From positions 1 to 64,000 of the forward strand of contig NZ_JAFUAG010000017.1 in the NCBI RefSeq assembly GCF_017464355.1: DNA of 64,000 nt. Direction: 5' to 3'. The notes beneath the pieces are model-generated. The model worked only from the letters and a program-made list of their open reading frames with translations, had not been told where the DNA came from and searched no databases. Positions 16,304 to 25,073 of the stretch are shown piece after piece. The DNA is from Ruminococcus sp. (GTDB taxonomy: Bacteria; Bacillota; Clostridia; Oscillospirales; Ruminococcaceae). Position 1 is the stretch's first letter; each line of letters opens with the position of its first letter. The position numbers were made by a program, and so were the translations under genes.

Positions 16304-18196
16304 ATGACTATTGAAGAACTGAATAAGATCAAAGTCGCCAAGGCGGATATAGTTAAAGTCAGGACCATAATAGCTGAGGAAGGCGAGAAGCTCGCCAAGG
16401 AGACAGGCTACCGCAAGCAGGTACTCGTATGCGGCGGTACAGGCTGCCAGTCCTCTCACTCTATGGACGTTCTGAAGGCACTGAAGGATGAGCTGGCTGC
16501 TCAGGGTATCGCTGATGAGATACTCGTTGTAAGAACAGGCTGCTTCGGCCTTTGCTCACTGGGCCCAATCGTTATCGTTTACCCTGAGGGCGCTTTCTAT
16601 GCACAGGCTACTCCCGAGGGTATCAAGAGGATCGTTGATGAACACCTTGTAAAGGGCGAGATCTGCAAGGATCTGCTGTACAAGGAGACTGTTCACGAGG
16701 ACGGTTCTATCATTTCTCTGTACGAGACAAACTTCTACAGAAAGCAGAAGAGAATAGCACTGAGAAACTGCGGCGTTATCGACCCCGAGGATATCGAGGA
16801 GTATATAGCTACCGACGGTTATCAGGCACTTTATAAGGTACTTGATTCCATGACTCCCGATGAGGTAGTCAACGAAGTTCTGGAGTCGGGTATCAGAGGC
16901 CGCGGCGGCGCAGGCTTCCCCACAGGCAGAAAGTGGATGTTCACCAAGGACGCTCCCGGCGATGTAAAGTATGTTGCTTGTAACGCCGACGAAGGCGACC
17001 CCGGCGCATTCATGGACAGATCCATTCTGGAGGGCGACCCCCACGCTGTTATCGAGGCTATGACCATAGCTTCCTACGCTGTAGGCGCTCATCAGGGTTA
17101 TGTATATGTAAGAGCTGAGTATCCTGTTGCAGTCAACAGACTCCAGATCGCTCTGGACCAGGCAAGAGAATACGGTCTGCTGGGCAAGAACATACTGGGC
17201 AAGGGCCACGATTTCGATATCGAGATCAGACTCGGCGCAGGTGCGTTCGTATGCGGTGAGGAAACTGCACTGCTGACCTCTATCGAGGGCAACAGAGGCG
17301 AGCCTCGTCCCAGACCTCCTTTCCCTGCTGTAAAGGGTCTGTTCGGCAAGCCTACTCTGCTGAACAACGTTGAAACATACGCCAATATCGCACAGATAAT
17401 CAGAAAGGGTGCAAGCTGGTACAACGCTATGGGTACCGAGAAGTCCAAGGGTACCAAGGTATTCGCTCTGGGCGGAAAGATCACCAATGTTGGTCTGGTC
17501 GAGATACCCATGGGTACTACCCTGCGCGAGATCATCGAAGAGATCGGCGGCGGCATACCTGACGGCAAGGCATTCAAGGCTGCGCAGACAGGCGGTCCTT
17601 CGGGCGGCTGTATCCCTGCACAGCACATAGATACTCCTATCGATTACGAGAGCCTGGCTGCTCTGGGTTCAATGATGGGCTCCGGCGGACTTATCGTAAT
17701 GGACGAGGACAACTGCATGGTAGACGTTTCCAAGTTCTACCTGAACTTCACCGTTGACGAGAGCTGCGGTAAGTGTACTCCCTGCCGTGTCGGCACAAGA
17801 AAGCTCCTGCAGCTGCTGGAGAAGATCACCGACGGCAAGGGCGAGATGGAAGACCTGGAGAAGATACAGGATCTGGCTACACACATGAAGACTTCTTCTC
17901 TGTGCGCACTGGGTCAGTCTGCTCCTAACCCTGTACTTTCTACTCTTCAGTATTTCGGCGACGAGTATCTTGCTCACATCAAGGACAAGAGGTGTCCCTC
18001 AGGTGTCTGCAAGAATCTGCTGCAGTACGAGATCATTGCCGACAAGTGCAAGGGCTGTACGCTCTGCGCAAGGAACTGTCCTGCAAACGCTATCACAGGC
18101 ACAGTTAAGAATCCTCATGTCATCGACACTACCAAGTGCATCAAGTGCGGTGTCTGCATGAATAACTGTAAGTTCGGCGCTATCATCAAGAAGTAA
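16304..18196 (+). CDS. hydB: NADH-dependent [FeFe] hydrogenase, beta subunit (NuoF-like)
   Basis: Binds NADH and FMN. Domains in 630 residues: N-terminal thioredoxin-like 2Fe-2S part (CGGTGCQSS and CFGLCSLGP, about 45-90), NuoF NAD/FMN core with GRGGAGFPTGRKW and an SLBB segment, the 4Fe-4S motif ESCGKCTPCRVGT (about 485-500), and a C-terminal ferredoxin domain with two 4Fe-4S motifs (CKGCTLCARNCP, CIKCGVCMNNC). The extra ends are typical of bifurcating HydB rather than complex I NuoF. Strong codon bias. Confidence 0.96.
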   Translation: MTIEELNKIKVAKADIVKVRTIIAEEGEKLAKETGYRKQVLVCGGTGCQSSHSMDVLKALKDELAAQGIADEILVVRTGCFGLCSLGPIVIVYPEGAFYAQATPEGIKRIVDEHLVKGEICKDLLYKETVHEDGSIISLYETNFYRKQKRIALRNCGVIDPEDIEEYIATDGYQALYKVLDSMTPDEVVNEVLESGIRGRGGAGFPTGRKWMFTKDAPGDVKYVACNADEGDPGAFMDRSILEGDPHAVIEAMTIASYAVGAHQGYVYVRAEYPVAVNRLQIALDQAREYGLLGKNILGKGHDFDIEIRLGAGAFVCGEETALLTSIEGNRGEPRPRPPFPAVKGLFGKPTLLNNVETYANIAQIIRKGASWYNAMGTEKSKGTKVFALGGKITNVGLVEIPMGTTLREIIEEIGGGIPDGKAFKAAQTGGPSGGCIPAQHIDTPIDYESLAALGSMMGSGGLIVMDEDNCMVDVSKFYLNFTVDESCGKCTPCRVGTRKLLQLLEKITDGKGEMEDLEKIQDLATHMKTSSLCALGQSAPNPVLSTLQYFGDEYLAHIKDKRCPSGVCKNLLQYEIIADKCKGCTLCARNCPANAITGTVKNPHVIDTTKCIKCGVCMNNCKFGAIIKK

Positions 18197-18216
18197 GAGT
18201 AGAGGAGGGTATAAAT

Positions 18217-19962
18217 ATGGAAATGATTCATCTGAAAATAAATGGTATTCCTGTGGAGGTACCCGCAGGCTCTACCGTTCTTGAAGCTGCTAAGGCAGCA
18301 AATGTCGATATACCTACACTCTGCTACCTGAAGGACGTTAACTGCATCGGTGCCTGCCGTATCTGCGTTGTTGAGATAACAGGCGCAAGAGGTCTGGTGG
18401 CTGCCTGCACACATCCTGCTGCAGAAGGCATGGAGGTATTCACAAACACACCTAAGGTAAGAAAGTCCAGAAAGACTACTCTGGAACTGCTGCTTTCCAA
18501 CCACAAGAAGAAGTGCCTCTCCTGCGTGAGAGCAAACAACTGCGAGCTGCAGAAGCTCAGCGTTGCTTACGGCGCAGATGAGGACAGATTCCAGGCTGAG
18601 GAAATGGACAAGCCTATAGACGACTCCACTCCTTTCCTGGTAAGAGATAACAACAAGTGTATCCAGTGTATGAGATGCGTTGCCGCTTGTAAGAACGTTC
18701 AGAGCGTTTCTGTTATCGGCAACATCAGAAGAGGCTTCAACGTTCACGTTGGTTCTGCTTTTGATGCTCCACTGGCTTCCACTGCTTGCGTAGGCTGCGG
18801 ACAGTGTATCGTATCCTGCCCTGTTGGTGCGCTGACTGAAAAGAGCAGCGAGAAGAAGGTGTGGGACGCTATAGCTGATCCCGAGAAGAAGGTAATATTC
18901 TTCACAGCACCTTCTATCAGAGCTACACTGGGCGAAGAATTCGGCAATCCTATCGGCACCAACGTTGAGGGCAAGATGGTAGCTGCTATAAGAAGACTTG
19001 GTCCCGATCAGGTATTCAACATGGACGTTACCGCTGACCTGACTATCGTTGAGGAAGCTAACGAGCTGATCGAGAGGATCACCAAGGGCGGCACACTGCC
19101 TATGTTCACTTCCTGCTGCCCCGGCTGGGTCAAGTTCTGTGAGCATTACTATCCTGATTTCCTGCCTCATCTGTCGAGCTGCAAGTCTCCTCAGCAGATG
19201 TTCGGTGCAGTTCTGAAGAGCTACTATGCTCAGAAGAACAACATAGATCCCAAGAACCTGTTCGTTGTCAGCGTTATCCCCTGTACTGCAAAGAAGTTCG
19301 AGGTAACAAGAGAAGAGCAGAGAAACGGCGATTTCGACGATGTTGATGTTGCACTGACCACCCGCGAGCTGGGCAGAATGATAAGAGAAGCAGGTATCGA
19401 CTTCAATTCTCTGCCTGACGAGAAGTTCGATGATCCTTTCGAGGTAGCATCGGGCGCAGGCGCTATCTTCGGCGCTACAGGCGGTGTTATGGAGGCTGCA
19501 CTGAGAACCGCAGCTGTTAAGCTGGACGGCAAGTGCGAGGCTCTGGAATTCACCGAGGTAAGAGGCACCAAGGGCATTAAGGAAGCTTCCTACACTGTAG
19601 GCGGCGTTAATGTAAAGGTAGCAGTTGCTTCGGGTCTGGCTAATGCAAGAGAGCTTATCGACGGCATAATCAAGGGCGAGAAGGATTACCAGTTCGTTGA
19701 GATCATGGCTTGTCCCGGCGGCTGTATCAACGGCGGCGGTCAGCCTGTTCAGAGCGACAGCGTAAGAAACTTCGTTGACCTCAAGGCTATCAGAGCGAAG
19801 GCTCTGTACGACGCTGACAGCAGCATGGAACTGAGAATGTCCCACGAGAGCCCTGTTATGGATCTGCTGTACAACGAGTTCTTCGAGGCTCCCGGCGCTC
19901 ACAACGCTCACAAGTATCTGCACACTACCTATGTTCCCAGAGGCAAGTATCCTGAGAACTGA
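18217..19962 (+). CDS. hydA: [FeFe] hydrogenase, catalytic subunit
   Basis: Reduces protons to H2 at the H-cluster. In 581 residues: N-terminal 2Fe-2S domain (CYLKDVNCIGACRIC), His-ligated 4Fe-4S segment (CLSCVRANNC), ferredoxin part (CIQCMRCVAAC, CVGCGQCIVSC), then the H domain with TSCCPGW (C300, C301), PCTAKK (C356) and MACPGGCINGGGQP (C499, C503), so all cluster ligands and the proton-relay Cys are present. Spacing matches group A, trimeric type. Maturases HydE, HydF and HydG are not in this window. Confidence 0.97.
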   Translation: MEMIHLKINGIPVEVPAGSTVLEAAKAANVDIPTLCYLKDVNCIGACRICVVEITGARGLVAACTHPAAEGMEVFTNTPKVRKSRKTTLELLLSNHKKKCLSCVRANNCELQKLSVAYGADEDRFQAEEMDKPIDDSTPFLVRDNNKCIQCMRCVAACKNVQSVSVIGNIRRGFNVHVGSAFDAPLASTACVGCGQCIVSCPVGALTEKSSEKKVWDAIADPEKKVIFFTAPSIRATLGEEFGNPIGTNVEGKMVAAIRRLGPDQVFNMDVTADLTIVEEANELIERITKGGTLPMFTSCCPGWVKFCEHYYPDFLPHLSSCKSPQQMFGAVLKSYYAQKNNIDPKNLFVVSVIPCTAKKFEVTREEQRNGDFDDVDVALTTRELGRMIREAGIDFNSLPDEKFDDPFEVASGAGAIFGATGGVMEAALRTAAVKLDGKCEALEFTEVRGTKGIKEASYTVGGVNVKVAVASGLANARELIDGIIKGEKDYQFVEIMACPGGCINGGGQPVQSDSVRNFVDLKAIRAKALYDADSSMELRMSHESPVMDLLYNEFFEAPGAHNAHKYLHTTYVPRGKYPEN

Positions 19963-19993
19963 TAGCTGAGCATTTGCTTCAACTGAAAAATTC

Positions 19994-20027
19994 AGCCATG
20001 GCACTTTTGCGGTGCCATGGCTTTTTT
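19994..20027 (+). terminator. Terminator of the hyd operon
   Basis: AGCCATGGCAC pairs perfectly with GTGCCATGGCT and is followed by Ts. Confidence 0.93.
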
Positions 20028-20048
20028 CTTGATTTTGGCCGTGGGGGG

Positions 20049-20077
20049 TTGACATCGGGGAGAATTTGTTATACAAT
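20049..20077 (+). promoter_or_regulatory. Promoter of the glycyl-tRNA synthetase gene
   Basis: TTGACA (20049-20054), 17 bp, TACAAT (20072-20077). The leader is only about 35 nt. Confidence 0.9.
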
Positions 20078-20117
20078 ATAGATGTATGTATTTTAACTTT
20101 GTAAGGAGAATAATACC

Positions 20118-21503
20118 ATGAAGAATACCGAAAAGACAATGGACAAAATAGTTGCCCTTTGCAAGGGCAGAGGTTTCGTTTACCCAGGCAGTGAGATCTA
20201 CGGCGGTCTGGCTAATACCTGGGACTACGGCCCCCTCGGTGTTGAGCTGAAGAACAACATCAAGGACGCTTGGAGAAAGAAATTCGTGCAGGAGAATAAG
20301 CTGAATGTTGGTCTTGATTCTGCCATACTCATGAACCCCCAGACCTGGGTGGCTTCAGGCCATATCGGCGGTTTCAGCGACCCTCTCATGGACTGCAAGG
20401 AGTGCAAGACCCGTCACCGTGCGGACAACCTCATCGAGGATTTTGACGGCACAAACGTTGCAGGCTGGTCCAACGAGCAGATGATGGACTACATCAAGGA
20501 GAAGAACATTCCCTGTCCCGACTGCGGCAAGCACAACTTCACTGATATCCGTCAGTTCAACCTGATGTTCAAGACCTTCCAGGGTATCACCGAGGATTCA
20601 AAGTCTGAGATATACCTCAGACCCGAGACTGCACAGGGTATATTCGTAAACTTTGCGAATATCCAGAGAACTTCGAGAAAGAAGATACCTTTCGGTGTGG
20701 CACAGGTGGGCAAGAGCTTCCGTAACGAGATCACCCCCGGTAACTTCATATTCAGAGTAAGAGAGTTCGAGCAGATGGAGCTGGAGTTCTTCTGCAAGCC
20801 CGGCACCGATCTGGAGTGGTTCGAGTACTGGAGAAGCTTCTGCAAGAACTTCCTGCTGAGCCTGAACATCAAGGAAGAGAACCTGAGACTGAGAGATCAT
20901 TCGCAGGAGGAGCTGAGCTTCTATTCAAAGGCTACCACTGATTTTGAATATCTGTTCCCCTTCGGTTGGGGCGAACTGTGGGGCATAGCTGACAGAACTG
21001 ACTATGACCTGACCCAGCACATAAACACCTCGGGCAAGAGCCTTGACTACTTCGACCCTGAGACCAACGAGAGATATATCCCCTATGTTATCGAGCCTTC
21101 TCTCGGTGTTGAAAGACTTTTCCTGACCGTTGTCACCGAGGCTTACGACGAGGAAGACATCGGTACTCCCGAGAAGCCCGATGTGAGAACAGTAATGCAC
21201 TTCCACCCTGCGCTGGCACCTTTCAAGGCTTGCGTACTGCCCCTCTCCAAGAAGCTGAGCGAGCAGGCAGGCGAGCTGTATGACACACTGGCAAAGCATT
21301 TCAGTGTTGATTACGACGAGGCTGGTTCCATCGGTAAGAGATACCGCCGTCAGGACGAGATAGGTACTCCTTTCTGCGTTACCTACGACTTTGACTCCGT
21401 TGAGGACGGCTGCGTAACTGTCCGTGACAGAGACACTATGGAGCAGGAGAGAGTAAAGATCGACGAGCTGGTAGAATACATCAGCAAGAAGATAGAATTC
21501 TGA
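20118..21503 (+). CDS. glyS: Glycyl-tRNA synthetase (class II, homodimer type)
   Basis: Charges tRNA-Gly. The 461-residue single-chain form has class II motif 2 ([20 protein letters not shown]), motif 3 ([10 protein letters not shown]) and a C-terminal anticodon-binding domain (about 360-455). A zinc-finger-like insertion with CKECKTRHR and CPDCGKHN lies at about 93-140, as in many bacterial and archaeal-type enzymes. The ATG at 20118 follows AAGGAG. The leader is too short for a T-box. Confidence 0.96.
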   Translation: MKNTEKTMDKIVALCKGRGFVYPGSEIYGGLANTWDYGPLGVELKNNIKDAWRKKFVQENKLNVGLDSAILMNPQTWVASGHIGGFSDPLMDCKECKTRHRADNLIEDFDGTNVAGWSNEQMMDYIKEKNIPCPDCGKHNFTDIRQFNLMFKTFQGITEDSKSEIYLRPETAQGIFVNFANIQRTSRKKIPFGVAQVGKSFRNEITPGNFIFRVREFEQMELEFFCKPGTDLEWFEYWRSFCKNFLLSLNIKEENLRLRDHSQEELSFYSKATTDFEYLFPFGWGELWGIADRTDYDLTQHINTSGKSLDYFDPETNERYIPYVIEPSLGVERLFLTVVTEAYDEEDIGTPEKPDVRTVMHFHPALAPFKACVLPLSKKLSEQAGELYDTLAKHFSVDYDEAGSIGKRYRRQDEIGTPFCVTYDFDSVEDGCVTVRDRDTMEQERVKIDELVEYISKKIEF

Positions 21504-21513
21504 TAAAACACAT

Positions 21514-21551
21514 CGCCCCGTGCAGCAAAAGCACGGGGCGGTCTTTTTTTA
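21514..21551 (+). terminator. Terminator after glyS
   Basis: CGCCCCGTGC pairs with GCACGGGGCG, followed by GTC and seven Ts. It touches the stop codon of the convergent dockerin gene. Confidence 0.92.
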
Positions 21552-23459
21552 TTCTGTCAGAGACTTTATACCCTTTACGTGGGCTGCAAGCTTTGTCAGG
21601 TCGGTGACGTTCACTTCGCCGTCATGGTTGAAGTCGGCGAGGGACTCATCTTCCAGAGGTCTGATACCCTTGACATGAGCAGCGATCTTCATGAGGTCGG
21701 TGATGTTTACTTCGTTATCGCCGTTGAGGTCGCCGGGGAGCGTCTCGGTATCGGTGGTCTCAGTGTCGGTGGTGTCGTCATCGGGGGTGGTGTCATCGTC
21801 GGGGATAGTGGGGTCGTCGGTGGGGTCGGTATCATCTGATTTTGTAAATGTTGAATACTTCCTGTAGCCGTCAGCGGTATCCTCAACAAACTCAAAACCG
21901 TTAGCTTTGCAGTATTCTTCGCCTGCTGTACCAGCGACACAGTAAACGATAAGATCTTCTTTTGTGGGTTCATCGTAAGCAGATGTGTGAGAATACTGGA
22001 TATTAAAACCGATAGCATAATCGCCTATAGTAGTAACGCTGGCGGGGATAGTGATGCTTGTCATAGCAGGGTTATTTGCAAATGCAAATGTTCCGATAGT
22101 TTCGACTCCATCAGGAATAACAACATCAGGGTCTTTGGTGTCGTAGTATACTGTTTTGAAGCCCCAGTTTTCAGGGTCGGGTTCGCTGTAGTATCCTATC
22201 ATTGTTCCCATAAAAGCATGATCACCGATGTTTTTGAGATTTTTAGGCAGCTTGACACCATCGGTGAACAAAGTATAGTAGAAAGCGCTTTCTCCTATAT
22301 CTGTTACGCTGTCAGGTATTATCATGGTATTGCCCAGACTTTCGTGCAGTAACGAAAGAGAGCCTGCGCCTATACGCTTCAATCCATTGGGCAGGATTAT
22401 TTCAGGAGCAACGAAAAGACTTGTGCCTATCATGCCATCATCAGGACCTACGGAGTCAGGTAATTCAGTTATGTCATCGGGCAGTTTAAGCGTACAATTA
22501 ACACTTACCTCTGTATCTAACGAGCTGATGGTGACAAGCTTCAGGTTTTTCACTTCAGATTTATACAACGATACTTCTTTGACCGTTGCAGGTACGGTTA
22601 CGGTTTCTACGGTGTCATACTCGTCTTTAAAAGATACTTCCTCAACAACGTATCCGCCTACCTTCTCGGGTATCACGAGATCCTTTTCTTTCCCGAGGTA
22701 AACCAGTAAGTTGCAGGTACCTGTCTCTACAACATTATCGTTCTCATCATATTCTTCATTCTTGTCGATTATAAATCCCTCTATCTCATCGAGATAAGTG
22801 ATCTTGTAACCGTGCTTCTTGGCGAAATAAGATGTATAGCAGTAGTAATCACTGTAAAATTCGCAATTATCAGCGAAGGTAAGATCTTCCAGTTGAGATT
22901 CATATATTGAATTACAACAGCACTCGAAATACTCGATGGGAGCTATATCGCTAAGAAATCCATATCCAGCATAAAAACCATTTGCAGGCAGCTTGATCTT
23001 TTTGAGCTTGCGGCAGTGCGCAAATGCTTCTCTGCCAATATCATTTACGCTGTCGGGAATACTTATTTCGGAAATGTTCATGTTGGCAAAAGCCCCTTCG
23101 CCGATCTCTCTTAATGTTTCGGGCAATACGACCTTCTGGCACGCAATGGTTGCAGAGCCATTGAATGCATAATCAGCTATTTTAATGACAGGATACTCGC
23201 CTATATGATCGGGTATCTCCAGCACTTCTTCGTCGTTGATATAGTTTTTTGAACGCAGTATCTCAAGACCTTCTATTTCTGTTTTGTCCCAATTGTAAAC
23301 GTAAGAATAAACAAAGTCATCATTTGAATACTCACCTGTGAAATCCTCTATCTCACTTGCACTCGCTACAGTAATACTGCCCGTTTTCACCGGCAGTGCC
23401 GTTCCTCCGAATACAAGTGTCAGTGCCAGCAAGCCTGCCAGCAGTTTTTTACCGTTCAT
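21549..23459 (-). CDS. Secreted leucine-rich-repeat (BspA-like) protein with C-terminal dockerin
   Basis: A 636-residue exported protein. Signal peptide at about 1-24; repeated LRR_5/BspA-type units (for example IGEGAFANMNISEISIP and IGREAFAHCRKLKKIKLP) from about 80 to 530; an acidic Asp/Thr linker at about 540-575; and a type I dockerin with two calcium-binding repeats (DLNGDNEVNITD, DFNHDGEVNVTD), each followed by AAHVKGI. The dockerin should attach the protein to a cohesin on a scaffold or the cell surface. The LRR part may bind host, plant or microbial surfaces; no catalytic motif is visible. AGGAGG precedes the ATG. Confidence 0.9.
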   Translation of the reverse strand: MNGKKLLAGLLALTLVFGGTALPVKTGSITVASASEIEDFTGEYSNDDFVYSYVYNWDKTEIEGLEILRSKNYINDEEVLEIPDHIGEYPVIKIADYAFNGSATIACQKVVLPETLREIGEGAFANMNISEISIPDSVNDIGREAFAHCRKLKKIKLPANGFYAGYGFLSDIAPIEYFECCCNSIYESQLEDLTFADNCEFYSDYYCYTSYFAKKHGYKITYLDEIEGFIIDKNEEYDENDNVVETGTCNLLVYLGKEKDLVIPEKVGGYVVEEVSFKDEYDTVETVTVPATVKEVSLYKSEVKNLKLVTISSLDTEVSVNCTLKLPDDITELPDSVGPDDGMIGTSLFVAPEIILPNGLKRIGAGSLSLLHESLGNTMIIPDSVTDIGESAFYYTLFTDGVKLPKNLKNIGDHAFMGTMIGYYSEPDPENWGFKTVYYDTKDPDVVIPDGVETIGTFAFANNPAMTSITIPASVTTIGDYAIGFNIQYSHTSAYDEPTKEDLIVYCVAGTAGEEYCKANGFEFVEDTADGYRKYSTFTKSDDTDPTDDPTIPDDDTTPDDDTTDTETTDTETLPGDLNGDNEVNITDLMKIAAHVKGIRPLEDESLADFNHDGEVNVTDLTKLAAHVKGIKSLTE

Positions 23460-23515
23460 AAAAATTACCTCCTATAATTGACAGTATGTGGAAAACACAC
23501 ATTTATCTACTTAAA

Positions 23516-23544
23516 ATTATAGCACTAGTGTACATATTTGTCAA
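23516..23544 (-). promoter_or_regulatory. Promoter of the LRR-dockerin gene
   Basis: Minus-strand TTGACA (23544-23539), 17 bp, TATAAT (23521-23516). Confidence 0.9.
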
Positions 23545-23607
23545 GCGATTAACACTTCCTTCCTCCGCTGCATACCCTATAAATAAAAGACGAAAGGAAG
23601 TTTCACC

Positions 23608-23823
23608 ATGAAAAAGACGATAATTACCATGTCCAGCATAACCTATGCCATGAAAGCCAAGGAGTATCTGAATTCGCTGGGGTACAGGTGCGAGGTCGAA
23701 CGGACACGGAAAAATATTGGCAGCGGGTGCGGGTATTCTATAATGATCTCAGATGACCCCGACCTTATCACCTCGCTGCTGGACAGGCGGCACATACCCT
23801 ACAAGGGTATTTACAGTTTTTAG
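23608..23823 (+). CDS. DUF3343 small protein (putative Se/S carrier-like)
   Basis: A 71-residue protein with the compact alpha/beta form of DUF3343: ITMSSITYAMKAKEYLNS, then GSGCGYSIMI with a Cys in the loop. Members are often found beside cysteine desulfurase-like enzymes and are thought to take part in sulfur or selenium handling. Here it is 11 bp before such an enzyme, which supports a shared pathway. AAAGGAAG precedes the ATG. Confidence 0.85.
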   Translation: MKKTIITMSSITYAMKAKEYLNSLGYRCEVERTRKNIGSGCGYSIMISDDPDLITSLLDRRHIPYKGIYSF

Positions 23824-23834
23824 GAGGGCTTCGC

Positions 23835-24971
23835 ATGGAGGGAAAGAGGACAATAAATTTTGACAACTCCGCGGGGACGTACCCCAAGCCCGAAACAGTG
23901 CGGCAGGCGGTGGCCTTTGCCATGAAGGAGCTGGGGGGCAACCCGGGGAGGGGCGGGCACAGGCTTTCCATGGCGGCGGCAGAGAGGGTATACAAGGTAC
24001 GGGCGGCAGCAGCGGCATTTTTCGGGGCTGAGACCGAGAACACGGCCTTTGTGCCAAACTGCACCTATGGGCTGAACATGGCGCTGAAAGGGCTTTTGCA
24101 GTTCGGGGGGCACGTTATCATCAGCGGGTGGGAGCATAATTCAGCCAGCAGGCCTGTGTATGCCATGACCAGGCGCAGCGGGGTAAAGTGTTCGGTGGCG
24201 GACATTTATCCCGATGACATACAGCGGACGGTAGAGGGCATAGAGAAGCTCATCAGGGGGGACACCCTATGCGTCTGCTGCACGGCGGCCTCAAATGTGA
24301 CGGGGCGGATAATGCCCTACAGGGAGATAGGGCAGCTGTGCAGGCGGCGGGGGATAGCCTTTGTCTGTGACTGCGCCCAGGCGGCGGGGGTGCTGCCTGT
24401 CAGCCTGGGGGAGGGCATAAGCTTCATATGCACCTCGGGGCAGAAGGGGCTGTACGGCCCCACGGGCACGGGGCTGCTCATAAGCAGCGGAGAGTTCCCT
24501 CTGTCCACCATAATCGAGGGCGGCACGGGGGCGACCTCGGGGGAGCTGGTGCAGACCCCTTATATGCCCGAAAAGCTGGAAAGCGGCACTCTCAACACGG
24601 CAGGGCTCATAGGTCTTGGGGCGGGGCTGGAATTTGTCAAGAACCGCGGTATAGAGAATATCCGCCGCCACGAGAACGAGCTGTGCAGGCGGTTTCAGCT
24701 GGGGCTGGAGAAAATGGGTGCGGTGGTATACGACAGGGAATATGACCGTGTGCCCATAGTGGCATTCAACCTGAAAGGCCGCACCTCGGAGGAAGCGGCA
24801 GCTGCCCTGAGCGAGGGTGGATTTGCTCTGCGGGGCGGTATGCACTGTGCAGCCCTTGCCCATGAAAGTCTTGGCACAGGCAAGACGGGGGCTGTGCGGT
24901 TCTCGCCCTCGGTATTCAACACGGCGGCAGAGGTAAATGCTCTGCTCAGGTATATGGAGAAGACCTTCTGA
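23835..24971 (+). CDS. Cysteine desulfurase family protein (class V aminotransferase fold)
   Basis: A PLP enzyme expected to take sulfur from cysteine, or a related substrate. In 378 residues it has FDNSAGTYPKP at the N-terminus, the PLP-binding TSGQKGLYGPTG with Lys204, and RGGMHCAALAH with the candidate sulfur-carrying Cys338. Its tail (AVRFSPSVFNTAAEVN) fits the small-domain signature of the cysteine desulfurase family that sits with DUF3343. It is very G-rich. It is probably co-transcribed with the DUF3343 gene; no iscU or sufU follows. Confidence 0.88.
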   Translation: MEGKRTINFDNSAGTYPKPETVRQAVAFAMKELGGNPGRGGHRLSMAAAERVYKVRAAAAAFFGAETENTAFVPNCTYGLNMALKGLLQFGGHVIISGWEHNSASRPVYAMTRRSGVKCSVADIYPDDIQRTVEGIEKLIRGDTLCVCCTAASNVTGRIMPYREIGQLCRRRGIAFVCDCAQAAGVLPVSLGEGISFICTSGQKGLYGPTGTGLLISSGEFPLSTIIEGGTGATSGELVQTPYMPEKLESGTLNTAGLIGLGAGLEFVKNRGIENIRRHENELCRRFQLGLEKMGAVVYDREYDRVPIVAFNLKGRTSEEAAAALSEGGFALRGGMHCAALAHESLGTGKTGAVRFSPSVFNTAAEVNALLRYMEKTF

Positions 24972-25001
24972 CCGCAGGGCGGTGGTTATACGGACAAAAG
25001 A

Positions 25002-25030
25002 AAAGGGCCGCACGTTTGTGCGGCTCTTTC
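25002..25030. terminator. Bidirectional terminator between convergent genes
   Basis: GGGCCGCAC pairs with GTGCGGCTC around GTTT. AAAA on the left and TTT on the right allow it to work for the desulfurase gene and for the HtrA gene on the other strand. Confidence 0.85.
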
Positions 25031-25073
25031 CCGGAAGTAAAGAATATGAAAAAATGATTAGAAGAACGCTTTG

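Noticed and set aside
20078..20117. T-box before glyS
   Set aside because: The leader is only about 35 nt and has no T-box motif or terminator.
18115..20139. 674-aa minus-strand ORF across hydA
   Set aside because: hydA has all cluster motifs and its own SD; the antisense frame is Ser/Leu/Val-rich with no signals.
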